Of a stretch of 8,107 bases of DNA, positions 1 through 7,892 are shown in pieces (the first letter of the stretch is position 1; every line of letters begins with the position of its first letter). The stretch spans positions 1 through 8,107 of the forward strand of contig CAAGLJ010000089.1 of the NCBI GenBank assembly GCA_900770785.1, read 5' to 3'. Both the position numbers and the translations under genes were made by a program. The DNA comes from Lachnospiraceae bacterium. Its GTDB lineage: Bacteria > Bacillota > Clostridia > Lachnospirales > Lachnospiraceae. A model generated the notes under the pieces. The model made no database searches, was not told the DNA's origin, and worked only from the letters and a program-made list of their open reading frames with translations.

Positions 1-52
1 AAAAGACCAGCAAATCTGCAATTTTGTATAGCTGCAGATTTTCCAGTCTTTT
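1..52 (-). terminator. Intrinsic terminator after rpoC
   Basis: On the minus strand the transcript meets a long inverted repeat about 30 bases after the rpoC stop. The first arm (33-52, AAAAGACTGG then AAAATCTGCA) pairs with the second arm (1-20) over 20 positions, with one A-G mismatch and two G-T wobbles. The loop is 12 bases (21-32). The outer stem ends in four T on the RNA-like strand, and the window stops there, so the rest of any U tract cannot be seen. The four A at the base of the first arm would give a short T run on the plus strand as well, so the element might also slow transcription from the other side, though only weakly. It implies that the rpoBC transcript ends here instead of running on into a str-type ribosomal operon. 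Confidence 0.85.
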
Positions 53-82
53 CAAGTACTTCTTAACTTATTCACTTTTCAT

Positions 83-3000
83 TCATGAAACAACCCTATC
101 CATTACAGAATCCTCTTCGTATTCATCAGTCAAAATGTCGGCTTCTTCCTGATCCGCTTCGACATTTTCCGCCTCTTCTGCAGACAGCTCTTCTTCGTCC
201 TCATCCTCAAGGTCAATCATTTCTTCTGCCTTTCTGGCTCTTTCAAGAGCTTCCCTTGCAATTCTCTCATCCGTATCCAGGATTACGTCACGATAACGCT
301 TCATACCTGTACCCGCGGGAATCAGCTTACCCAGAATAACGTTCTCTTTCAGACCAATCAAAGGATCGACCTTTCCTTTGATTGCCGCTTCCGTAAGAAC
401 CTTGGTGGTTTCCTGGAAGGACGCTGCGGAAAGGAAGGAGTTGGTTGCCAGAGCCGCCTTAGTAATACCCAGCATTACCTGTCTGCCATCGGCAGGCTCC
501 TTGCCTTCTGCAATCAGGCGTTCGTTTTCCTCCTCATAATCCAGAGTGTCTACTAAAGTGCCTGGCAGGAAATCTGCATCTCCGTTGTTTTCAATACGAA
601 CCTTCTTCAGCATCTGGCGTACAATCACTTCAATATGCTTATCCGCAATATCTACACCCTGAAGCCGGTATACACGCTGTACCTCTCTTAGCATATAATC
701 CTGCACTGCCCGAATACCTTTAATCTTTAATAAATCGTGAGGGTTTACACTACCCTCTGTCAGCTCATCTCCGGCTTCCAGAGTGGCCCCATCCAGAATC
801 TTGATACGGGAACCATAGGGAATCAGGTAAGTCTTACTTTCTCCTGTTTCATTATTGGTAATCACCACTTCACGTTTCTTCTTGGTATCCTTAATGGCTG
901 CCACACCGCCGAATTCAGCAATAATGGCAAGACCTTTGGGCTTTCTTGCCTCAAACAGCTCTTCTACTCGGGGAAGACCCTGAGTAATGTCATCACCTGC
1001 CACACCGCCAGTATGGAAGGTACGCATGGTAAGCTGTGTACCGGGCTCACCGATGGACTGTGCAGCAATAATACCAACAGCTTCACCTACCTGCACCGGT
1101 TCACCGGTAGCCATGTTGGCACCGTAACATTTTGCACAGATACCTACATGGGAGCGGCAGGTCAGAATGGTTCGGATTTTAACCTCTTCAACAGGTTCAC
1201 CCTGGGCATCTACACCGGCAGCAATAATTTTTCTGGCACGGCTGGGAGTAATCATATGGTTTTTCTTTACCAGTATGTTGCCTTCCTTATCGCTGATATC
1301 TTCGCAGCTGAAACGGCCGGTAATACGGTCTTCCAGACCCTCTATCACTTCTTTTCCTTCCATGAAGGCCTTTACCTTCATGCCATAAATATCATCTTTT
1401 CCCTCGCAGCAGTCAATTTCACGAATAATTAACTCCTGAGAAACGTCAACCATTCGACGGGTCAGATAACCGGAGTCTGCGGTACGAAGTGCGGTATCCG
1501 ACAGTCCCTTACGTGCTCCATGTGCAGACATGAAGTATTCCAGTACGTCCAGTCCCTCTCGGAAGTTTGACTTAATGGGCAATTCTATGGTTCTTCCGGT
1601 TGTATCCGCCATCAGACCACGCATACCCGCCAGCTGCTTAATCTGCTGGTTGGAACCACGGGCTCCTGAGTCTGCCATCATGAAGATGTTGTTGTACTTA
1701 TCCAGACCGGCTAAAAGTACGTCGGTCAGCTTCTTATCCGTATCGTTCCAGGTTTCCACTACCGCCCGGTAACGCTCTTCCTCAGTAATCAGACCACGTC
1801 TGAAGTTCTGGAAAATACGGTCTACGGTAGCCTGCGCTTCTGCCAGCATTTCCGGTTTTTTCTCCGGCACGGTCATATCTGAAATGGAAACGGTCATGGC
1901 TGCCCTGGTAGAATACTTGTAGCCGGTAGACTTAATGTCATCCAGTACCTCTGCCGTTTTGGAAGCACCGTGGGTATTAATTACCTTTTCCAAAATCTGC
2001 TTAAGGCCTTTTTTGCCCACATGAAAATCCACTTCCAGCTTCAATTCATTTCCAGGAACGGTTCTGTCTACAAAGCCTAAATCCTGTGGAAGAATTTCAT
2101 TAAAAATAAAACGCCCTAAAGTAGACTCCACAATATCCGAAATTTCCCTTCCGTCTGCCAGAGTCTTGCTGACACGAACCTTAATTCTGGAGTGCAGAGT
2201 AATTACTTTATTCTCATAAGCTAAAATAGCTTCATTTACACTCTTGAAGGCCTTGCCTTCTCCCATTACCCCGGGACGCTCCTGGGTCAGATAATAAATA
2301 CCCAGAACCATATCCTGCGAAGGAACCGCAACAGGACCTCCATCAGAGGGCTTTAACAGGTTGTTAGGCGACAACAGCAGGAAGCGGCACTCTGCCTGTG
2401 CTTCTGCCGTTAAAGGAAGATGCACCGCCATCTGATCACCGTCAAAGTCGGCATTGAAAGCCGTACATACCAGAGGATGCAGCTTAATCGCCTTACCTTC
2501 TACCAGAATAGGCTCAAAGGCCTGAATACCCAGTCTGTGCAGAGTAGGAGCACGATTCAGCATCACCGGATGTTCCCGAATAACCTCTTCCAGCACATCC
2601 CACACACTGGTGTCCAGTCTTTCCACCAGCTTCTTTGCATTCTTGATATTCTGGGAAATACCTCTGGAAACCAGCTCCTTCATCACGAAGGGCTTGAATA
2701 ACTCAATCGCCATTTCTTTGGGCAGACCGCACTGATAAATCTTCAATTCGGGACCAACCACGATAACGGAACGGCCAGAATAGTCTACTCGCTTTCCTAA
2801 CAGGTTCTGACGGAAACGTCCACCCTTACCTTTTAACATGTCGGAAAGGGACTTTAAGGCACGATTACCCGGTCCGGTTACCGGTCTTCCCCTTCTTCCG
2901 TTATCAATCAGAGCATCTACAGCCTCCTGAAGCATTCTCTTTTCGTTACGAACGATGATATCAGGAGCACCCAGCTCCAAAAGTCTTTTTAAACGATTGT

Positions 3001-3826
3001 TACGGTTAATGATTCTTCTGTATAAATCGTTCAAATCGGAGGTGGCAAAACGTCCGCCATCCAACTGAACCATGGGGCGTAAATCCGGCGGAATCACCGG
3101 AACCACATCCATAATCATCCATTCCGGCTTGTTTCCTGAACCTCTGAAGGCTTCAACCACTTCCAGACGTTTAATGATTTTGGCTCTCTTCTGTCCGGTA
3201 GAATCCTTAAGTCCCGCTTTTAATTCAGCGGCCTCTGCCTCCAGGTCAATGGCTTCCAGCAGTTCTTTAATGGATTCCGCGCCCATGCCTACACGAAACC
3301 TGTTGCCCCAGGTTTCTCTGGCATCGGTGTACTCTTTCTCCGATAAAATCTGCTTATACTCCAAATCCGTTTCGCCCTTATCCAAAACGATATAGGAAGC
3401 AAAATATAAGACCTTCTCCAGCACTCTGGGGGACAAATCCAGAATCAGACCCATACGGCTGGGAATTCCTTTAAAATACCAGATATGGGAAACAGGAGCT
3501 GCCAGCTCAATATGTCCCATACGTTCCCTACGAACATTGGCCTTGGTCACCTCTACGCCACAGCGGTCGCAGACTACGCCTTTATATCTGATCTTTTTAT
3601 ATTTACCACAGTGACATTCCCAGTCTTTGCTGGGGCCGAAAATTCTTTCGCAGAACAAGCCGTCTTTCTCCGGCTTCAGCGTACGATAGTTGATGGTCTC
3701 CGGCTTGGTTACTTCTCCGCGGGACCATTCTCTGACCTTTTCCGGTGATGCTAATCCGATTTTGATTGCATCAAATGTCATGGGTTGATATACTTCCTGT
3801 TTTGTTTCTGACATTTTAGCATCCAT
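83..3826 (-). CDS. rpoC: DNA-directed RNA polymerase subunit beta'
   Basis: This is the largest core subunit of RNA polymerase. It carries the catalytic magnesium site and forms the clamp and much of the DNA channel. Numbering from the chosen start (1247 residues): an N-terminal zinc finger with Cys71, Cys73, Cys86 and Cys89; lid, rudder and the sigma-binding coiled coil in about 240-310; switch 2 near 333-353; the catalytic motif NADFDGD at 458-464, whose Asp460, Asp462 and Asp464 hold the metal; the bridge helix at about 756-797; a second zinc site with Cys806 or Cys807, Cys890, Cys897 and Cys900; and the trigger loop around QLTMRTFHTGG at 931-941. The trigger loop runs on without the roughly 190-residue insertion of E. 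coli. The last 45 or so residues are very acidic and probably disordered. ATG 3826 was chosen because AGGAG lies 7 bases upstream. An in-frame ATG at 3847 has no ribosome binding site, and the one at 3814 lies 19 bases from it. The gene follows rpoB by 68 bases and is probably cotranscribed with it. Confidence 0.98.
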   Translation of the reverse strand: MDAKMSETKQEVYQPMTFDAIKIGLASPEKVREWSRGEVTKPETINYRTLKPEKDGLFCERIFGPSKDWECHCGKYKKIRYKGVVCDRCGVEVTKANVRRERMGHIELAAPVSHIWYFKGIPSRMGLILDLSPRVLEKVLYFASYIVLDKGETDLEYKQILSEKEYTDARETWGNRFRVGMGAESIKELLEAIDLEAEAAELKAGLKDSTGQKRAKIIKRLEVVEAFRGSGNKPEWMIMDVVPVIPPDLRPMVQLDGGRFATSDLNDLYRRIINRNNRLKRLLELGAPDIIVRNEKRMLQEAVDALIDNGRRGRPVTGPGNRALKSLSDMLKGKGGRFRQNLLGKRVDYSGRSVIVVGPELKIYQCGLPKEMAIELFKPFVMKELVSRGISQNIKNAKKLVERLDTSVWDVLEEVIREHPVMLNRAPTLHRLGIQAFEPILVEGKAIKLHPLVCTAFNADFDGDQMAVHLPLTAEAQAECRFLLLSPNNLLKPSDGGPVAVPSQDMVLGIYYLTQERPGVMGEGKAFKSVNEAILAYENKVITLHSRIKVRVSKTLADGREISDIVESTLGRFIFNEILPQDLGFVDRTVPGNELKLEVDFHVGKKGLKQILEKVINTHGASKTAEVLDDIKSTGYKYSTRAAMTVSISDMTVPEKKPEMLAEAQATVDRIFQNFRRGLITEEERYRAVVETWNDTDKKLTDVLLAGLDKYNNIFMMADSGARGSNQQIKQLAGMRGLMADTTGRTIELPIKSNFREGLDVLEYFMSAHGARKGLSDTALRTADSGYLTRRMVDVSQELIIREIDCCEGKDDIYGMKVKAFMEGKEVIEGLEDRITGRFSCEDISDKEGNILVKKNHMITPSRARKIIAAGVDAQGEPVEEVKIRTILTCRSHVGICAKCYGANMATGEPVQVGEAVGIIAAQSIGEPGTQLTMRTFHTGGVAGDDITQGLPRVEELFEARKPKGLAIIAEFGGVAAIKDTKKKREVVITNNETGESKTYLIPYGSRIKILDGATLEAGDELTEGSVNPHDLLKIKGIRAVQDYMLREVQRVYRLQGVDIADKHIEVIVRQMLKKVRIENNGDADFLPGTLVDTLDYEEENERLIAEGKEPADGRQVMLGITKAALATNSFLSAASFQETTKVLTEAAIKGKVDPLIGLKENVILGKLIPAGTGMKRYRDVILDTDERIAREALERARKAEEMIDLEDEDEEELSAEEAENVEADQEEADILTDEYEEDSVMDRVVS

Positions 3827-3833
3827 CCATGCT

Positions 3834-3841
3834 CTCCTTCC
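3834..3841 (-). promoter_or_regulatory. Ribosome binding site of rpoC
   Basis: The minus strand reads GGAAGGAG, a strong Shine-Dalgarno sequence, 7 bases before the ATG at 3826. This decides the start codon, because several ATG triplets are crowded here. ATGs at 3830, 3826 and 3822 lie in all three frames, four bases apart, and a second in-frame ATG lies at 3814. Only the one at 3826 combines ideal spacing with the rpoC frame. The ATG at 3830 would give only four codons (MDGC) before a TAA stop. Confidence 0.8.
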
Positions 3842-3894
3842 AATCATTTATCAAATGTCACATTCTTCTAAAAGGAAACCGACTCTGCCAGAGC

Positions 3895-6800
3895 TTAGTC
3901 CAGCAGAGAATCCTCAAACACTACTTCATCCTCATCAAAAGAAACTTCATCATAATCATCCGCTTCCTCCGCACTGACCAGTTCCCCATTGCTTTCATCA
4001 AATTCCTGTGTCTGGTAGCCATGCTGGCTGAAGGACTCATCACCATAGTTATAATTTTTGGAATCACCCTCCAGTTCATAGCGGAATTCGGATTCGGTAT
4101 AATCAACGGTCTCCATGATTTCCACTTCTGTCTGATCCTCACGAAGTACCTTCACATCCAGTCCGAGAGATTGCAATTCTTTTAGCAATACCTTGAAGGA
4201 TTCGGGAATACCCGGCTCTGGAATATTGTCGCCCTTGATGATTGCCTCGTAGGTTTTTACACGTCCTACTACGTCGTCGGACTTCACCGTTAAAATTTCC
4301 TGCAGGGTATAGGATGCGCCATAGGCCTCCAGTGCCCAAACCTCCATTTCACCGAAACGCTGTCCGCCAAACTGTGCCTTACCACCCAGCGGCTGCTGGG
4401 TTACTAAGGAGTAAGGGCCGGTAGAACGGGCATGAATTTTATCATCAACCAGGTGATGCAGCTTCAGATAGTGCATGTGGCCGATAGTTACCGGGCTGTC
4501 AAAATACTCACCGGTACGTCCGTCACGAAGTCTGACCTTACCGTCTCTGCTGATGGGTACGCCCTTCCAAACTGCTCTGTGTTCTCTGTTATCGGAAAGA
4601 TACTGCATTACCTCCGGAAGCAGCTCATCCTTATATTTTGCTTCAAACTCTTCCCACTCACTATTGACATAATCATTTGCCAAATCGAGGGTATCCATGA
4701 TGTCTTTTTCGTTAGCTCCGTCAAATACCGGTGTTGCCACGTTAAATCCAAGAGCCTTTGCCGCCAGAGACAGATGGATTTCCAAAACCTGTCCGATGTT
4801 CATACGGGAAGGCACACCCAGAGGATTTAACACAATGTCCAAAGGACGGCCATTAGGCAGATAAGGCATATCCTCTACAGGAAGTACACGGGAAACCACA
4901 CCCTTATTACCATGACGGCCCGCCATTTTATCTCCTACGGAAATCTTTCTCTTCTGGGCAATATAAATGCAAACCGCCTGATTTACACCGGGAGACAGTT
5001 CATCACCATTTTCTCTGGTAAAGACCTTTGCGTCTACGATAATACCATATTCACCATGAGGTACCTTTAAAGAGGTATCTCTTACTTCTCTTGCTTTCTC
5101 ACCAAAAATTGCACGAAGGAGTCTCTCCTCTGCCGTCAGCTCCGTCTCTCCCTTAGGAGTTACTTTGCCCACCAGAATATCGCCTGCACGAACCTCTGCT
5201 CCTATACGGATAATTCCTCTTTCATCCAGATCCTTAAGAGCCTCGTCACCTACACCGGGAACGTCCCGGGTAATTTCCTCCGGTCCCAGCTTCGTATCAC
5301 GTGCTTCTGCTTCGTACTCTTCAATATGAACGGATGTGTATACATCATCCTGAACTAATCTTTCACTTAATAAAACCGCATCCTCGTAATTATAGCCTTC
5401 CCAGGTCATAAAACCGATTAAAGGATTTTTACCTAAAGCCAGCTCCCCTTCAGAGGTGGAGGGCCCATCTGCAATTACCTGTCCCGCCTCTACACGATTG
5501 CCTTTAAATACGATAGGCTTCTGGTTATAGCAGTTGGACTGGTTGCTTCTGGCAAATTTAGTCAGATTAAATTCCAGCTTCTCTCCATCGTCTGCCGTCA
5601 TCTTAATCAGATTGGAGGATACATAGTCAATGGTACCTGCCTTGGGTGCAACCACGCAGACACCGGAGTCTACTGCTGCCTTGACTTCCATACCGGTTCC
5701 TACTGCCGGAGCCTCTGTACTCAACAGAGGAACTGCCTGACGCTGCATATTGGAACCCATCAGGGCACGATTGGCATCGTCATTTTCCAGGAAGGGAATT
5801 AAAGCCGTTGCCACAGAGAACACCATCTTGGGGGATACGTCCATATAATCAAACATCGCCCTGGGATATTCCTGTGTTTCCTCCAGATATCGTCCGGATA
5901 CGGACTTACGGACAAAATAGCCGTTTTCATCCAGCAGCTCATTAGCCTGTGCCACATGGTAATTATCCTCTTCATCAGCCGTCATATAGACAACCTCATC
6001 GGTAACACGGGGGTTGACCGGGTCAGTTTTGTCAATCTTGCGGTAAGGTGCTTCAATAAAGCCATACTCATTGATTCTTGCATAGGATGCAAGGGAGTTA
6101 ATCAAACCGATGTTGGGACCTTCAGGGGTTTCGATAGGACACATTCTTCCATAGTGGGAATAGTGTACGTCTCGAACCTCGAAGCCGGCTCTGTCTCGGG
6201 ACAGACCTCCAGGACCCAGAGCAGACAAACGTCTCTTATGCGTCAATTCACCTAAAGGATTATTCTGATCCATAAACTGGGACAGCTGGGAGGATCCGAA
6301 GAATTCCTTTACTGCCGCCTGTACAGGCTTAATATTAATCAGTCCCTGGGGGGATACGTCCTCTGCATCATGGGTGGTCATTCTTTCGCGCACCACCCTC
6401 TCCAGTCTGGACAAACCGATGCGGTACTGGTTCTGCAATAGCTCACCTACCGCACGAATACGCCTGTTGCCCAGGTGGTCGATATCATCATCATGGCCAA
6501 TACCATATTCCAGATGGATATTATAGTTAATGGATGCCAGAATATCTTCCTTGGTAATATGCTTGGGAATAAGTTCGGAAACATTACGCCTGATTGCCTC
6601 AGCCAGTTCTTCCGGATTATCTGCATACTCATCAAGAATCTGAGCAAGCACAGGATAATATACCAGCTCAGTAATCCCCAGTTCTTTGGGCTCACAGTCA
6701 ATAAAGCTGGTAATGTCCACCATCATATTGGATAAAATTTTAACATTCTTTTCCTCTGTCTGCACATAAACATAAGGAACTGCTACATTCTGAATGGTGT

Positions 6801-7758
6801 CTGCCAGCTCGGCAGTCACCTTTTCACCAGCCTTTGCCAATACCTCTCCTGTCGTGGTATCTACCACATCTTCAGCCAGCACATGGCCCCTGATACGATT
6901 GCGGAGAGCCAGCTTCTTATTGAATTTATAACGTCCAACTTTAGCCAGGTCGTATCTTCTGGGGTCAAAAAACATGGCGGTAATCAGACTTTCTGCACTT
7001 TCCACACTTAAAGGCTCACCGGGACGAATCTTTTTATATAACTCTAAAAGACCTTCCTGATAATTAGTAGAAACGTCTTTCAAAAAGCTCTTTTCAATTT
7101 TGGGTTCATCACCAAACAGTTCACGAATCTCGTCGTTGGTTCCTACTCCCAAAGCACGAATCAGGACGGTAACGGGAACCTTTCTGGTTCTGTCTACACG
7201 AACGTAGAAAACATCATTAGAATCGGTTTCGTATTCTAACCATGCACCTCGATTAGGAATAACGGTAGAAGAATACAGGGTTTTACCAATTTTATCATGT
7301 CCAATGGCATAATAAATACCAGGGGAACGAACCAGCTGACTGACAATTACACGCTCAGCACCGTTAATAACGAAGGTACCGGTAGCCGTCATCAAAGGAA
7401 GGTCTCCCATAAAAATCTCATGCTCACTGATTTCTTCCTTTTCTTTATTATAAAGGCGTACCCGCACTTTTAATGGTGCTGCATAGGTTGCATCTCGTTC
7501 CTTACACTTCTCAATCGAATACTTGACGTCGTCTTCACACAATTCGAAGTCCACAAACTCCAGACTCAAATGGCCACTGTAGTCGGTAATGGGAGAAATA
7601 TCGTCAAAGACTTCCTTCAAGCCTTCGTCCAGAAACCACTGATAAGAATTCTTCTGAACCTCTATCAGATTGGGCATCTCCAAAACTTCTTTTTGTCGTG
7701 AATAACTCATACGCATCTTTCTGCTGTTGACAGATGGTCGTATTCTGTGCTTTTCCAT
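3895..7758 (-). CDS. rpoB: DNA-directed RNA polymerase subunit beta
   Basis: This is the second catalytic subunit of RNA polymerase. With beta' it forms the active centre and RNA exit path, and it is the target of rifamycins. Numbering from the chosen start (1287 residues): N-terminal protrusion and lobe domains; the rifampicin pocket at about 488-514 with Gln494, Asp497, His507, Arg510 and Ser512, all in the sensitive (wild-type) state; CPIETPEGPNIGLIN shortly after; YNYEDAVLLSERLV near 789-802, whose Glu792-Asp793 lie near the active site; GDKMAGRHGNKG at 942-953 with the two substrate-contacting lysines Lys944 and Lys952; and the C-terminal clamp segment GGKAQFGGQRFGEMEVWALE. Against the remembered B. 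subtilis protein (about 1190 residues) it has roughly 40 extra residues at about 1029-1068, and an acidic tail of about 80 residues where E. coli beta ends. ATG 7758 (MEKHRIRP) was preferred to the in-frame ATG at 7764, because GGGGTGA lies 6 bases before it but directly abuts the other. It is the first gene of its transcription unit, ahead of rpoC. Confidence 0.98.
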   Translation of the reverse strand: MEKHRIRPSVNSRKMRMSYSRQKEVLEMPNLIEVQKNSYQWFLDEGLKEVFDDISPITDYSGHLSLEFVDFELCEDDVKYSIEKCKERDATYAAPLKVRVRLYNKEKEEISEHEIFMGDLPLMTATGTFVINGAERVIVSQLVRSPGIYYAIGHDKIGKTLYSSTVIPNRGAWLEYETDSNDVFYVRVDRTRKVPVTVLIRALGVGTNDEIRELFGDEPKIEKSFLKDVSTNYQEGLLELYKKIRPGEPLSVESAESLITAMFFDPRRYDLAKVGRYKFNKKLALRNRIRGHVLAEDVVDTTTGEVLAKAGEKVTAELADTIQNVAVPYVYVQTEEKNVKILSNMMVDITSFIDCEPKELGITELVYYPVLAQILDEYADNPEELAEAIRRNVSELIPKHITKEDILASINYNIHLEYGIGHDDDIDHLGNRRIRAVGELLQNQYRIGLSRLERVVRERMTTHDAEDVSPQGLINIKPVQAAVKEFFGSSQLSQFMDQNNPLGELTHKRRLSALGPGGLSRDRAGFEVRDVHYSHYGRMCPIETPEGPNIGLINSLASYARINEYGFIEAPYRKIDKTDPVNPRVTDEVVYMTADEEDNYHVAQANELLDENGYFVRKSVSGRYLEETQEYPRAMFDYMDVSPKMVFSVATALIPFLENDDANRALMGSNMQRQAVPLLSTEAPAVGTGMEVKAAVDSGVCVVAPKAGTIDYVSSNLIKMTADDGEKLEFNLTKFARSNQSNCYNQKPIVFKGNRVEAGQVIADGPSTSEGELALGKNPLIGFMTWEGYNYEDAVLLSERLVQDDVYTSVHIEEYEAEARDTKLGPEEITRDVPGVGDEALKDLDERGIIRIGAEVRAGDILVGKVTPKGETELTAEERLLRAIFGEKAREVRDTSLKVPHGEYGIIVDAKVFTRENGDELSPGVNQAVCIYIAQKRKISVGDKMAGRHGNKGVVSRVLPVEDMPYLPNGRPLDIVLNPLGVPSRMNIGQVLEIHLSLAAKALGFNVATPVFDGANEKDIMDTLDLANDYVNSEWEEFEAKYKDELLPEVMQYLSDNREHRAVWKGVPISRDGKVRLRDGRTGEYFDSPVTIGHMHYLKLHHLVDDKIHARSTGPYSLVTQQPLGGKAQFGGQRFGEMEVWALEAYGASYTLQEILTVKSDDVVGRVKTYEAIIKGDNIPEPGIPESFKVLLKELQSLGLDVKVLREDQTEVEIMETVDYTESEFRYELEGDSKNYNYGDESFSQHGYQTQEFDESNGELVSAEEADDYDEVSFDEDEVVFEDSLLD

Positions 7759-7764
7759 TGACAT

Positions 7765-7771
7765 TCACCCC
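7765..7771 (-). promoter_or_regulatory. Ribosome binding site of rpoB
   Basis: The minus strand reads GGGGTGA, which matches the GGTGA part of the AAGGAGGTGAT complement of 16S rRNA. It lies 6 bases before the ATG at 7758 and directly against the in-frame ATG at 7764. The spacing favours the later start, giving a protein that begins MEKH, as remembered for related Clostridia. The site is weaker than that of rpoC. Confidence 0.65.
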
Positions 7772-7823
7772 GTTCTTTATGATTTATTGTGCGTTTTCTA
7801 CACATATTTGCCTTAAACTTTTC

Positions 7824-7859
7824 GACAATATGCACACGTTACCACAATAGTGCATTGTC
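7824..7859 (-). promoter_or_regulatory. Hairpin at the 5' end of the rpoB leader
   Basis: On the minus strand GACAATGCAC (7850-7859) pairs with GTGCATATTGTC (7824-7835). This gives 10 base pairs, interrupted by a two-base bulge (AT) in the second arm, around a 14-base loop. It begins just past the -10 box, at or next to the expected transcription start near 7854, so the RNA may carry all or only part of the first arm. It is followed by GAAAAGTTTAAGG and no T run, so it is not a terminator. It could protect the 5' end, take part in leader control, or be a DNA operator overlapping the start point. The loop bases TATTGTG (7843-7849) are also complementary to CACAATA (7785-7791), which lies ahead of the rpoB ribosome binding site. 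No known riboswitch or protein leader was recognised. Confidence 0.5.
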
Positions 7860-7860
7860 C

Positions 7861-7890
7861 ATTATATTCCAAATCATTTATGCTTGTCAA
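7861..7890 (-). promoter_or_regulatory. Sigma-A (sigma-70 type) promoter for rpoBC
   Basis: The minus strand carries TTGACA (7885-7890), an 18-base spacer and TATAAT (7861-7866), so both hexamers match the consensus exactly. There is no TG extension before the -10 box. The expected start point is near 7854, giving a leader of about 95 bases to the rpoB ATG. The stretch just upstream of the -35 box is A/T-rich because it is the T tract of the rplL terminator, and it could also act as an UP element. The -35 box lies inside the 11-base inverted repeat GCTTG-A-CAAGC (7882-7892). This promoter lets rpoBC be expressed apart from the ribosomal-protein genes upstream. Confidence 0.88.
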
Positions 7891-7892
7891 GC

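Noticed and set aside
737..1432. 231-codon open frame on the plus strand
   Set aside because: It lies fully antisense to the conserved beta' trigger-loop and zinc-site region. The protein shows no recognisable domain, and rpoC explains the sequence.
3827..3847. Seven-residue N-terminal extension of RpoC from the ATG at 3847
   Set aside because: There is no Shine-Dalgarno sequence upstream, and the extension would translate through the strong GGAAGGAG site that fits the ATG at 3826.
3882..3894. Small hairpin directly after the rpoB stop (CTCT-GGC-AGAG)
   Set aside because: The stem has only about four pairs and is followed by CGGTTTCC with no T run, so it is not a credible terminator between rpoB and rpoC.
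4432..4830. 132-codon plus-strand open frame antisense to rpoB
   Set aside because: It is a shadow of conserved rpoB codons. I saw no ribosome binding site or family resemblance.
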